A stretch of DNA of 64,000 nucleotides from Massilia sp. BJB1822 (GCF_013369485.1 NZ_JABWEB010000014.1:1-64000); one strand, 5' to 3'. Counted from the first letter of the stretch, positions 44,102 to 52,420 are shown. Notes: generated from the sequence alone by a model not told the origin. Numbers and translations: made by a program.

Positions 44102-46864
44102 TCCATGATTTCCTTCAAGCCGCGCTTCGGCGCCACCGTCTTGCTGGCCGGCCTGGCCTTCCTGCCTCCGGCATATTCCCAAACCCTGCCGCATGGCGTC
44201 GTCAAAGGCCCGTCGGCCGAGGGCATTACCGAGTACCGCCTGCCGAACGGCCTGAAAGTGCTGCTGTTCCCGGACGCGTCCAAGCCCACCGTCACCGTCA
44301 ACGTCACCTATCTGGTCGGCTCGCGCCATGAGAACTATGGCGAAACCGGCATGGCCCACCTGCTGGAACACCTGATGTTCAAGGGCGCGCCGCACAACCG
44401 CAATATCCCCCAGCAGTTCGCCGAACGCGGCATGGACTTCAACGGCACCACATCGCTCGACCGCACCAATTACTACGAGGTGTTCCAGGCCAGCCCCGAG
44501 AACCTGAAATGGGCGCTGGATATGGAAGCCGAGCGCATGACCAAGTCCTTCATCTCGCGCAAGGATCTGGACTCGGAAATGACCGTGGTGCGCAACGAGT
44601 ACGAAAGCGGCGAGAACGATCCCTTCGGCGTGCTGGTCAAGCGCATGCAGAGCGTGGCCTACGACTGGCACAGCTACGGCCGTTCCACCATCGGCAACCG
44701 CAGCGATATCGAGAATGTGCGCATCGAGAATCTGCAGGCTTTTTACCGCACCTGGTATCAGCCGGATAACGCCGTGCTGCTGGTGGCCGGCAAGTTCGAT
44801 CCGTCCCAGACCCTGGCCTGGATCAGCAAATCCTTCGGCGTGATCCCCAAGCCGAAACGCAAGCTGCCGCCTTTCTGGACGGAGGAACCGACCCAGGACG
44901 GCGAGCGTAGCTTCGCCGTGCGCCGCAAGGGCGATATGCAGATCGTGGCGGTGGCCTACAAGATTCCGGCCGCCCTGCATGCCGATGCCGACGCCCTCGG
45001 CTTCATGTCCGACATCCTGGGCGACACGCCCAACGGCCGCCTGCACAAGGCGCTGGTGGAAAGCGGCAAAGCGGCGCAGATCTACAGCTTTAGCCTGAAC
45101 GGTTACGCGCCCGGCCTGCAGGTGCTGGCGGCCCTGGTGAAGGCGGGCGAGCCGGTGGAGCCGGTGCGCGAGCAGTTGGTGGCGGCCATCGAGAGCTTCG
45201 CCGCGCAGCCGCCGACTGCGGAGGAAATGGAGCGCGTGCGCCGCAACGTCAGCAACGGCATCGAGAAGGCGCTCAACGATCCGCAGCAGGTGGGCGTGGC
45301 GCTGTCCGAACAGATCGCGCTGGGCGATTGGCGCCTGCTGTTCAAGGGCCGCGACGATCTGGAGAAAGTCACGGCGCAGCAGGTGAGCGAGGCCGCCGGC
45401 CGCTATCTGAAGCGCGACAACCGCACCGTGGGCCTGTTCATCCCGGAAGACGCGCCGCAGCGCGCCGAGATTCCGGCTGCGCCGTCCGTGGCCGAGGTGA
45501 TGAAGGACTTCAAGGGCAAGGATAGCGTGCTGACCTCGGAAGTTTTCGATCCGAGCCAGGCCAATATCATGGCGCGCACCGAGCTGAAAACCCTGGGCGG
45601 CCTGAAACTGGCGCTGCTGCCGAAGAAGAACCGCGGCGAATCCGTGTCGGTGGAGCTGCGCCTGCACTGGGGCGACGAGAAGAATATGTTCGGCAAATCG
45701 CTGGTGGCCACCGCCACCGCGCAGATGCTGATGCGCGGCAGCAGCCAGTACAGCCGCGCGCAATTGGCCGACGCTTTCTCGCGCCTGAAAATGTCGGGCA
45801 GCGGCCCCTACCAGTTCGACACCACGCGCGCGAACCTGGAGCCGGCGCTGCGCCTGGCAATGCACGTGCTGAAGAACCCCAGTTTCCCGGAAGCCGAATT
45901 CGAGCAGATGCGCCAGCAATGGATCGTTTCCATCGAGGCGGCGCGCAACGATCCGCAGACGATGGCGACGCAGGCGCTGGAAGAATACCTCGACCACTAT
46001 CCAAAAGGCGACCCGCGCGCCGCGATGAGCGTCGACGAGCAACTGGCCGGCGTGAAGGCGCTCAAGCTGGAGGACGTGAAAGCGTATTACCGCGACTTCT
46101 ACGGCGCTTCGCATGGCGAGCTGTCCATCGTCGGCGATTTCGACAAGGCCATCGCCGTCAAGGTGGTGGAAGAAGAGCTGGGCGGGTGGCTGAGCAAGGC
46201 CGCGTATGCGCGCATCCCCAACAGCAATTCGGGCAAGGCGCCGCTGCATAAATCCATCGACACGCCGGACAAGGAGAATGGCTTCTATACGGCCCATATC
46301 GAGCTGGATCTGAACAAGGACGATGCCGACTATCCGGCGCTGGAACTGGCGAACTACATCTTCGGCGACGGCGGCATGAAGTCGCGCCTGATGGACCGCA
46401 TCCGCCAGAAGGACGGCCTGTCCTACGGCGGCGGCTCCTCGCTGACGGCGGGCGAGAAGGACCGCGCGGGCGGCTTTTCGGTGATGGCGATCGCCGCACC
46501 GCAGAACCTGAAAAAACTGGAAGCAGCCATCCGCGAAGAGCTGGAGCGCGCCGCCAAGGAAGGCTTCACGGCGGCCGAAGTGGCGGGTGCCAAGTCCGGC
46601 TTGCTGCAGCAGCGCCTGCAAAGCCGCTCGAAAGACGAAGTGATCGCCGCCGCCTGGACCCGCTACCTGTATCTGGGCCAGACCTTCGAACGCAGTGCCC
46701 AGCATGAGGCCAAGCTGAAAGCGCTGACGGTGGAGCAGGTAAGTGCAGCCTTCCGCAAGGCCGTCGACCTGGGCAAGCTGAGCGTGGTCACGGCCGGCGA
46801 CAAGGCCAAGGCGGAAGCGGCGCCCAAGGCTGCGGCAGGCGGGACGGCAGGCAGCGCGCGCTAA
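44099..46864 (+). CDS. M16 family zinc metallopeptidase (two-domain, exported)
   Basis: 921 residues (a second ATG two codons in is possible). An N-terminal signal peptide ends near AYSQ. The first M16 domain carries the inverted zinc motif HLLEHLMFKG (HxxEH) at about residue 83, with the downstream Glu in EMTVVRNEYESGEND. The second M16 domain (about 480-880) lacks HxxEH and is the usual inactive half. It probably acts in the periplasm on peptides or misfolded proteins, like the pitrilysin/PqqL group. It stands alone; the opposite strand of this region shows long open frames only because of its GC bias. Confidence 0.9.
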   Translation: MSMISFKPRFGATVLLAGLAFLPPAYSQTLPHGVVKGPSAEGITEYRLPNGLKVLLFPDASKPTVTVNVTYLVGSRHENYGETGMAHLLEHLMFKGAPHNRNIPQQFAERGMDFNGTTSLDRTNYYEVFQASPENLKWALDMEAERMTKSFISRKDLDSEMTVVRNEYESGENDPFGVLVKRMQSVAYDWHSYGRSTIGNRSDIENVRIENLQAFYRTWYQPDNAVLLVAGKFDPSQTLAWISKSFGVIPKPKRKLPPFWTEEPTQDGERSFAVRRKGDMQIVAVAYKIPAALHADADALGFMSDILGDTPNGRLHKALVESGKAAQIYSFSLNGYAPGLQVLAALVKAGEPVEPVREQLVAAIESFAAQPPTAEEMERVRRNVSNGIEKALNDPQQVGVALSEQIALGDWRLLFKGRDDLEKVTAQQVSEAAGRYLKRDNRTVGLFIPEDAPQRAEIPAAPSVAEVMKDFKGKDSVLTSEVFDPSQANIMARTELKTLGGLKLALLPKKNRGESVSVELRLHWGDEKNMFGKSLVATATAQMLMRGSSQYSRAQLADAFSRLKMSGSGPYQFDTTRANLEPALRLAMHVLKNPSFPEAEFEQMRQQWIVSIEAARNDPQTMATQALEEYLDHYPKGDPRAAMSVDEQLAGVKALKLEDVKAYYRDFYGASHGELSIVGDFDKAIAVKVVEEELGGWLSKAAYARIPNSNSGKAPLHKSIDTPDKENGFYTAHIELDLNKDDADYPALELANYIFGDGGMKSRLMDRIRQKDGLSYGGGSSLTAGEKDRAGGFSVMAIAAPQNLKKLEAAIREELERAAKEGFTAAEVAGAKSGLLQQRLQSRSKDEVIAAAWTRYLYLGQTFERSAQHEAKLKALTVEQVSAAFRKAVDLGKLSVVTAGDKAKAEAAPKAAAGGTAGSAR

Positions 46865-46903
46865 AGAGGAGTGGTGGGCAGGCGGCGCAGCGTCACGGCG
46901 GAT

Positions 46904-47926
46904 TTAAAACAGGCCGCCGCCACCTGCCATTTGACGTTGTGCCAGCTCGGCCAGCGTCCGCTCCAGTTCCGGAATGGCTTGCTGGAACTGGGGTGCCGCC
47001 TGGCGCAGTTGTCCGAGCCAGCCCAAATCGGCCGGCGGCGCCAGACGCAGCGTTTCGGCCAGCGCACGGCCAATGTCGGGCAGCATATACCAGTGCTCGG
47101 GAGAGCGCCGGATCTGGCGCTCCATATCGCGGAACATGGCGCTCGCCAAAGTGCGCATATCGATGTCCAGATCCCCGCTGCGCTCGATCTCCAGCGGTGC
47201 GCTCAGGCGCAAGGTGGTTTGCAGGCCTTCTTCGGGACAGCCGTAAATGCCGATGACGACTGCATTGCTTTTCAGCGCGAATAAAGAGGCGCCAGCCATG
47301 GCCGGCACCAGATGGCCGAAGAAGGGCACATAGCTGGTATGGCCGGTCACACCCAGACTGTCCGGCATAATCGTCAGCACTTCTCCGCGCCGCAATGCGC
47401 GGATGGCTTTCAGTGCCGCACCGCTGTCATCGTTTGAAATCGGGTTGTAGCCATAGCCCAGGCGGCCGAACAGGCCTTCCACATCGCCCATGGGATGGCT
47501 GGCCGGCAGCGGATTGTGGAAGCTGTTGACAGTCTTAATGCGCCCGATTGCCTGGATCAGCTTGAGGGCGACAATCGTGAAATTTCCGTAATGAGGCGTG
47601 AATAGAACCACCGGCCGCTCGCTATTGCGCGCCAGGTCGAGATATTCCTGGCCTTCGACCCTCACGTGCCGGTGCAGGAAGCGTTCCATGCCTGATGCAT
47701 CGAGCCGGCCCAAATGCCGGCGCAGTTGCTGCCGCTGGTGCATCGACAAGTAATGACGCCGGCATAGCTCATGGCAGTCTGTCGCAGGCATATGCGGAAA
47801 GAGGCGGCGTATGGACTGGCTGAAAAAACGCTGTGTGGCGCCCCCTTTGCGGTAGGTAAATTGTGGCGTGGCTTGGTGCAAGCGCTGGCGCGCCAGGAAA
47901 ATGAGTTCTGAACCGGTGTGCTGCAT
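46904..47926 (-). CDS. LpxL/HtrB-like lysophospholipid acyltransferase family protein
   Basis: 340 residues. It fits the HtrB/LpxL fold: RRHYLSMHQRQQLRRHL, RPVVLFTPHYGNFTIVALKLIQAIG (the HxxxxD/E catalytic region at about 112-117), LRRGEVLTIMPDSLGVTGHTSYVPFFG, RQIRRSPEHWYMLP. The acidic residue of HX4D/E is replaced (HYGNFT), so the enzyme may be altered or inactive. There is no clear N-terminal membrane anchor. It is last in a leftward group with an unknown protein, an M50 protease and a short peptide gene. By context it could acylate the peptide, which is inference. Confidence 0.78.
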   Translation of the reverse strand: MQHTGSELIFLARQRLHQATPQFTYRKGGATQRFFSQSIRRLFPHMPATDCHELCRRHYLSMHQRQQLRRHLGRLDASGMERFLHRHVRVEGQEYLDLARNSERPVVLFTPHYGNFTIVALKLIQAIGRIKTVNSFHNPLPASHPMGDVEGLFGRLGYGYNPISNDDSGAALKAIRALRRGEVLTIMPDSLGVTGHTSYVPFFGHLVPAMAGASLFALKSNAVVIGIYGCPEEGLQTTLRLSAPLEIERSGDLDIDMRTLASAMFRDMERQIRRSPEHWYMLPDIGRALAETLRLAPPADLGWLGQLRQAAPQFQQAIPELERTLAELAQRQMAGGGGLF

Positions 47927-47938
47927 GCGTGCTCCTGC

Positions 47939-48898
47939 TTAATGCGAATTGCGCATCTCTGTCAGACGGCTTTTGACGAAGGCATAAGTTTGGGCATCCA
48001 ACTCCGGGCCGGCTTGCCGCCAGGCGTCGAAGTAAGCTTCAAGCTGCTTCAGCTTGTCATTGCGTTCAAGCGCGCGATACTGTCCGCTGGCGCGGTACAG
48101 GTGCTGCCAACTCAATGTCAGTTCTGGGAACGTCTGCGCCATATTCTGCAAGTTCCCGCTCAGCCAACCCATGCACAGGGCAAGTGCTTTGCCCGCATTG
48201 GGACCATCGGTTTCGGCGCCTTCAAACTGCTGCAGCTGAAGGCTTGAAGCCCGATCAGGACTGGGCGCCAGCGTCAGCATGGTTTGCAGGCCAAAGCAAT
48301 ACAGCAGTGGCTCCAGCAAGGAGAAGGTACAGGACTTGCCGAGGAAATTCAAAGATGCGGTTGTGCCATTGCCGCGCGTATGCAGTTCCGGGAAGCTGAT
48401 ATACAGCACGGGCGCACTGCCATCCGTGCGCGCCGCTTTGACGTGCTTGATAACGTCACGCGGCGGCATCGTTTGCAGTGCCTTATGTGGTGGACACATT
48501 ACATGTAGTGCGTGGGCTACGGCTTGGCCTTCTATCACGATTGTGCGCCGGGCCAAGTCGGCAGGGAGATGACGCAGCAATTGTAAAGTGCATAGATTGA
48601 AGGGCAGGGCCAGCATGCAGGAGCCATGTTGCAGCAGGTGCGTAACTTCCCTCGCTATCGCTGGTAATTGAGGTGCATCAGCTGGCAAGATGTCGCGTTG
48701 TAACAGGTGCCTATAGCTGCTCAGACCGGCTTGCGCTGTGAGAAACGCATGCTCCTGCTGCATGCCGAGGAAAAGGCGCAAGCCCATTTGAGCATACTTA
48801 ATCATGCTGATTTCATTCTGGCTGCGGATTTGCTCGGCGGGATCCGCAGCAGATAGCAGTTTTTTTAGGGGAGCGAACATGAGCCTACGCAAGGACAT
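47939..48898 (-). CDS. Unknown protein, possibly a degenerate acyltransferase
   Basis: 319 residues, not recognised with confidence. A good ribosome site (AAAGGAAG) is at the start. The order of segments parallels the neighbouring HtrB-like protein: a helical N-terminus, a strand SCMLALPFNL, a gap, VLYISFPELHTRGNGTTASLNFLGKSCTFSLLEPLLYCFGLQTMLTL (compare VLTIMPDSLG...FFGH...ALKSNAVVIGI) and an end NMAQTFPELTLSWQHLY (compare RRSPEHWYML). It lacks an HX4D/E motif. It may be a catalytically dead paralogue or partner subunit. It lies 12 bases before the acyltransferase gene. Confidence 0.6.
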   Translation of the reverse strand: MSLRRLMFAPLKKLLSAADPAEQIRSQNEISMIKYAQMGLRLFLGMQQEHAFLTAQAGLSSYRHLLQRDILPADAPQLPAIAREVTHLLQHGSCMLALPFNLCTLQLLRHLPADLARRTIVIEGQAVAHALHVMCPPHKALQTMPPRDVIKHVKAARTDGSAPVLYISFPELHTRGNGTTASLNFLGKSCTFSLLEPLLYCFGLQTMLTLAPSPDRASSLQLQQFEGAETDGPNAGKALALCMGWLSGNLQNMAQTFPELTLSWQHLYRASGQYRALERNDKLKQLEAYFDAWRQAGPELDAQTYAFVKSRLTEMRNSH

Positions 48899-48923
48899 CG
48901 CGGACTTCCTTTCCGGGAGCGTT

Positions 48924-50153
48924 CTATAAACTTTGCTGCGGGCTTCTGATCTCGGTGGCGAGATCGTGTAGGACGCGCAGGATTTTTTTAATCAGCAAAA
49001 TACCGGTTAAGATCAGCATGATTGGCCAGAGCAAATCACGCGTCAGATGCAGCACTGGGGATAGGAGTTCCGCACCGCTGTCGAACTCCTGAGCGATCTG
49101 CTGCAGTTGCTGAGGTAGGGTGGCGAGCTGCCCTAGCAGTTCGCATAGCAAAAAATGACCGAAGTACAGAAGGTAGGCTCCGCTCAGCAAGGTGTAAATA
49201 TGCAGAATCCACATCTGCATCGGGCGCCTGGCTTGGCAGTTTGAGCGTCCGAGTGCGCGTAGCAGCAGGTTGACGATATGGCCACGCATCTGCTGATGCA
49301 GATTATGCAGACCGCTCAGGTCGGACAGTAGCCAGTAACCGTCGAATTTGAACATCGGGTTCAGTGTAAACAGCATGGTGAACGTGATCATCCATATCAG
49401 TTGCAGGATGAAGCTATCTCCACTGAGAAGCGCCCAAGCGTCCAGGCCAATCAACAGAATGGCCTGGAAATACACTCCACCCAGATCGACCACGGCGCGT
49501 TGGCGCCGTGTCAAACGCCAGGCATGGCTCACGTCGGCAAACCAGGTGGGAAAAATCAGGTAGAGGCCGATCCCGATGCCGCCGTGCGGGCAGCGAAAGT
49601 AACAGCAGGCTGAGATATGGCCCAGTTCATGCAGTAGACCGCTCAGCACGAGCAACGTGAGCAGCAGCGGAACGGTTCCCATGCTCTGCCAATTGCCATG
49701 TACAGCCTGCATGGCTCCAGGCAGGGTGAAGAGGTGCAAAATGGCGAAGGCCGACAGCAGCACGGCGACCAGGCCGGGCTGGAATAGCCAAGTCAAGCGC
49801 TGACCGAGCTTCGTAGCCAACGCCGCAGGCATCAGCTCCATGCTGAGGAAGAAGGGGTGGATGCGATTAGTGGTAGGGCTATCGCGTAGCAGCGCTGGTG
49901 GCAAAGTCTGTGCGCCTAGTTTATGCAGCTTGGTAGCTGATAAAGAGGGGCCACCTTCGGCCACAAAGGCTTGTTCCAGTTCGCTATCGCTTGAAGGTTG
50001 CCTGAGCAGCGCGAGTATTAGTGCGCGCGTCCCGGCTGAAATCAAAAAATACCGCCCCTCGCATTCCAGAAGGAAGCGAGGAGCGGCGTGCAAGGTTGTC
50101 CCATCATAGGGTGAAATCCGAATGCCGTCTTTGAGGAGGGGGGTAGGCTGCAT
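48924..50153 (-). CDS. PqqD-like/M50 (site-2-type) membrane metalloprotease
   Basis: 409 residues from the ATG at 50153 (a TTG at 50177 is possible; neither has a strong site). Residues 1-90 look like a winged-helix PqqD/RRE-type domain (GIRISPYDGTTLHAAPRFLLECEGRYFLISAGTRALILALLRQ). The membrane protease part has HELGH at 175-179 and NPMFKFDGYW at 265-274, whose Asp271 is the third zinc ligand. There are about six hydrophobic helices. Such proteins (for example YydH relatives) cleave or export leader-bearing peptides. It is downstream of a short peptide gene, 25 bases before the next gene, in one leftward operon. This is the strongest clue to a peptide-maturation system. Confidence 0.85.
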   Translation of the reverse strand: MQPTPLLKDGIRISPYDGTTLHAAPRFLLECEGRYFLISAGTRALILALLRQPSSDSELEQAFVAEGGPSLSATKLHKLGAQTLPPALLRDSPTTNRIHPFFLSMELMPAALATKLGQRLTWLFQPGLVAVLLSAFAILHLFTLPGAMQAVHGNWQSMGTVPLLLTLLVLSGLLHELGHISACCYFRCPHGGIGIGLYLIFPTWFADVSHAWRLTRRQRAVVDLGGVYFQAILLIGLDAWALLSGDSFILQLIWMITFTMLFTLNPMFKFDGYWLLSDLSGLHNLHQQMRGHIVNLLLRALGRSNCQARRPMQMWILHIYTLLSGAYLLYFGHFLLCELLGQLATLPQQLQQIAQEFDSGAELLSPVLHLTRDLLWPIMLILTGILLIKKILRVLHDLATEIRSPQQSL

Positions 50154-50201
50154 GGATCTGGGGTTGGACGGGAACAAACAAAAAATGTCTTTGTGTATTA
50201 C

Positions 50202-50369
50202 CTATGGTGGAGGATCATGCGTGGCGTCGCAGCCACAAATCAGTAATGAGAATGTGGAGGTCGGAACCGTCTCCATTTCAAAGCGTGCTTCCAATTCTTC
50301 AATGAGGAAAGAAACGTTTGACTCTTCATTAACTATTTCCTGACTTGCTGTACTGGTTGCAATTTGCAT
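50202..50369 (-). CDS. Candidate precursor peptide with Cys-Gly-Cys tail
   Basis: 55 residues if it starts at the ATG with GGAG six bases upstream (50369). The same frame is open to an ATG at 50504, giving 100 residues but with no ribosome site. The N-terminal part (QEIVNEESNVSFLIEELEARFEME) is leader-like, acidic and helical. The end reads TVPTSTFSLLICGCDATHDPPP, with two Cys (45, 47) and Ser/Thr/Pro that could be modified or lipidated. It is directly upstream of the PqqD/M50 protease gene on the same strand. No homologue is recognised. A RiPP-like precursor is inference from size, tail and context. Confidence 0.6.
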   Translation of the reverse strand: MQIATSTASQEIVNEESNVSFLIEELEARFEMETVPTSTFSLLICGCDATHDPPP

Positions 50370-50541
50370 GCCTAACTCCAGAAGTAACTCACTCCGACTG
50401 ATGCCTTCTTCCCGCGAGCGGTAACGCGCCGGACTTTGCGCTGCCTCATCAGGCAGCCTTGTGGGGCTTTCCGAATCAGTTAGAATAAAGTGTATTACAG
50501 ACATAATTTATTGTAAAGACATAAAAAATTATTGTTTAACG
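50370..50541. promoter_or_regulatory. AT-rich divergent region between the peptide gene and DUF2975
   Basis: If the peptide starts at 50369, this 170-base stretch holds both promoters. On the minus strand TTTACA and TACACT are 17 bases apart. The stretch at 50480-50545 is markedly A/T-rich. The upstream part of the longer 100-residue peptide frame would also lie here. Confidence 0.35.
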
Positions 50542-51114
50542 ATGATTAATTTCTATATTCTGAAAAGCGGCAGGCCTGCCGTTCGGCGTCTTTGCAGTAG
50601 CCTGCAAGGCACTCTTGTTATATTTGTGGCATTGCAGATACTCTATTTCTGCTTAGCTTGGGGAGGGAGCCATGCGTACGACTTGGTTTTTGTGCGCATG
50701 TCTTTCTATCCGGATGGCATGAGCTTCGACCAGTTGCTTCGCCTGAGTTTTACTCATCGCTTGATGGGCGTTGTGCTTGGACTCCCGGTCCTCGGAACGC
50801 TGTTCTACGCAGTTCTCCAGCTCAATAGTATTTTGGCTGCTATAAAAGACGGAATGATTTTTTCTCTACGTACCATCGCTGCCATGCAAGCGTTCACCGG
50901 GGCACTTCTGCTCTACGTGGTGCTGAGTAATCTTGAGAAGCCGCTGCGCGCCTTGATCATCAATGCTATGGGGCAGACAGGGTTGCTGAGGGTTCTATAC
51001 AGCCTTAGTTCACATGAAATGTTGCTGGTTCTTGTGTGTGCGTTGTTCTACATTCTGACGGCCATCATGCACGAAGGCCGTCGTCTGGAGGAAGAAAACA
51101 AGGGGTTTGTCTGA
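50542..51114 (+). CDS. DUF2975 membrane protein
   Basis: About 190 residues with four hydrophobic helices (LVIFVALQILYFCLAWGG, LMGVVLGLPVLGTLFYAVLQL, MQAFTGALLLYVVLSNL, LVLVCALFYILTAIMHEG). The arrangement and the following YozG-type HTH gene are the usual DUF2975 pair. It is probably a membrane sensor or anti-regulator for the HTH protein, whose start overlaps its stop (TGATG). There is no clear ribosome site at this ATG. It is divergent from the candidate peptide cluster. Confidence 0.78.
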   Translation: MINFYILKSGRPAVRRLCSSLQGTLVIFVALQILYFCLAWGGSHAYDLVFVRMSFYPDGMSFDQLLRLSFTHRLMGVVLGLPVLGTLFYAVLQLNSILAAIKDGMIFSLRTIAAMQAFTGALLLYVVLSNLEKPLRALIINAMGQTGLLRVLYSLSSHEMLLVLVCALFYILTAIMHEGRRLEEENKGFV

Positions 51115-51359
51115 TGCCCATTATTGTTAACCTCGACGTCATGCTGGCAAAACGTAAGATCAAGTCCAAGGAACTGGCGGCTTATGTAGGCATCACCGAA
51201 CAAAATCTCTCATTGCTCAAGTCCGGCAAGGTCAAGGGCATACGCTTTGTCACGCTGGAGAAAATTTGCGAGCGCCTGGCTTGCCAGCCGGGCGATATCT
51301 TGGAATGGCAGCAGAGCGAGGGCGCGGAGGAGGATGCCGCGCCGGCGGAGTTGCTTTAG
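51114..51359 (+). CDS. YozG-like HTH transcriptional regulator
   Basis: 81 residues. The Cro/C1-type HTH spans MPIIVNLDVMLAKRKIKSKELAAYVGITEQNLSLLKSGKVKGIRFVTLEKICERLACQPGDILEW, with the recognition helix QNLSLLKSG. This is the small regulator that accompanies DUF2975 proteins. The one-base overlap with the DUF2975 stop suggests coupled translation. It may control its own pair and, by position, the divergent peptide cluster. Confidence 0.85.
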   Translation: MPIIVNLDVMLAKRKIKSKELAAYVGITEQNLSLLKSGKVKGIRFVTLEKICERLACQPGDILEWQQSEGAEEDAAPAELL

Positions 51360-51380
51360 CAGGAAGGAATAGGGCAGAAC

Positions 51381-52121
51381 TCAGGGCGTGCTGAGTTCAG
51401 CCACAAAGTCATACATATCGCCGCGGAAGATCGAGCGGCAAAACTCCACCGCGCGGCCATCGCGCAAAAAGCCCAGACGTTCCACCGCCAGTCCCGCATC
51501 GCCTTGCTGCGCTTGCAGCAGCGCCGCCTGTTCCGCGTTCAGCAGCAGGGCCGAGAGGCGCTGCAGGGCGCGCACCGGCCGGTTGCCGGCCTTCTCCAGC
51601 GCTTCGTACATCGAGACATCGACCGCGTCCAGCGCAGGCAGGGCGCTGGCGACAATGGTGGCGTACTCCAGGCACATCGGCACATCGTCGGCGAAGCGGA
51701 TGCGGTTGAAGCGGTACACCGGCGCGCCGGGACTCAGCCGCAGCCGCAGCGCTTCTTCCGGCGTGACCGTGCCTTCCGAACGCTTCAGCCACACGCTGCG
51801 CGGGGTGCGGCCGCGCGCGCGCATGTCCTCGGAAAACGAGGTCAGTTTGGCGAAGTTCTTTTCGATGCGGGTGTTGATGAAATTGCCGGAGCCGGGGCGG
51901 CGCACCAGCAGGCCTTCGTCCACCAGGCCATCGATGGCCTTGCGCACGGTGATGCGCGAGATCGACAGCTCGCTCGCCAGCTGGCGCTCGGCGGGCAGGG
52001 CTTCGTCGGGGCCGAAGATGCGTTTGTCGATGGCTTCGCGCAGGGCGCGCTGTAATAACTGGTACAGGGGCAGGCTGCTGGTTTGCCCCATGGTCTCCAT
52101 GATTTCTGCAAGTGATGTCAT
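51381..52121 (-). CDS. GntR family regulator with UTRA domain (NagR/DasR-like)
   Basis: 246 residues from the ATG after AAGAAAGTGG. The N-terminal winged HTH is LPLYQLLQRALREAIDKRIFGPDEALPAERQLASELSISRITVRKAIDGLVDEGLLVRRPGSGNFI at about 17-82. The UTRA effector domain follows (RGRTPRSVWLKRSEGTVTPEEALRL, PVYRFNRIRFADDVPMCLEYATI). HutC/NagR-type members sense sugar phosphates such as GlcNAc-6-P. It is divergent from the TonB receptor of a chitin/GlcNAc locus, so it probably represses it; the paired TGGT sites upstream are the likely operators. The ligand is inferred. Confidence 0.88.
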   Translation of the reverse strand: MTSLAEIMETMGQTSSLPLYQLLQRALREAIDKRIFGPDEALPAERQLASELSISRITVRKAIDGLVDEGLLVRRPGSGNFINTRIEKNFAKLTSFSEDMRARGRTPRSVWLKRSEGTVTPEEALRLRLSPGAPVYRFNRIRFADDVPMCLEYATIVASALPALDAVDVSMYEALEKAGNRPVRALQRLSALLLNAEQAALLQAQQGDAGLAVERLGFLRDGRAVEFCRSIFRGDMYDFVAELSTP

Positions 52122-52194
52122 ACCACTTTCTTTCTTGTCTCGTGCGGAGCGCGTGCTTGCGCGCCCCATTCTTGTCAAACAACGTCTTTCGATA

Positions 52195-52211
52195 ATACCA
52201 AAAAAAGACCA
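52195..52211 (-). promoter_or_regulatory. Operator-like direct repeat upstream of the GntR gene
   Basis: Read on the minus strand, TGGTCTTTTTTTGGTAT contains two TGGT half-sites 11 bases apart. It shares 13 of 17 bases with the site at 52332. It lies 74 bases upstream of the regulator start. Confidence 0.5.
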
Positions 52212-52331
52212 TGCCACAAGCCATCAGCCTACCGTGCGTGGCTGCAACACCGCATCCTCACTCTGGCGCTTACCAAGTGTTGATAGCGCGGCATGTGTTT
52301 TTTGTGCAACGTTTGAAAAAAATCTAATGAC

Positions 52332-52348
52332 TGGTAATGATTTGGTAT
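52332..52348 (+). promoter_or_regulatory. Operator-like direct repeat upstream of the TonB receptor
   Basis: TGGTAATGATTTGGTAT has two TGGT half-sites 11 bases apart, just upstream of a TATATT (52359-52364) that may be the -10 box. Likely target of the adjacent GntR protein. Confidence 0.5.
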
Positions 52349-52420
52349 GCGGTAGGGGTATATTGGCGTGCAATTGGTTTTATGCAATTCCACACAAAAA
52401 AGCAAAGCTTAGGAGGAGAC

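Noticed and set aside
44030..46705. Large leftward frame over the M16 gene
   Set aside because: It lacks recognisable domains and a start site; the plus-strand peptidase with signal peptide and HxxEH explains the region.
50122..50343. Small plus-strand frame opposite the candidate peptide
   Set aside because: It has no ribosome site, overlaps the M50 start region and is not conserved-looking; the minus-strand peptide fits the operon better.
46904..51359. Prophage or integrated element
   Set aside because: Despite the less GC-rich look, no integrase, tRNA attachment site, direct repeats or phage structural gene was seen at either side.
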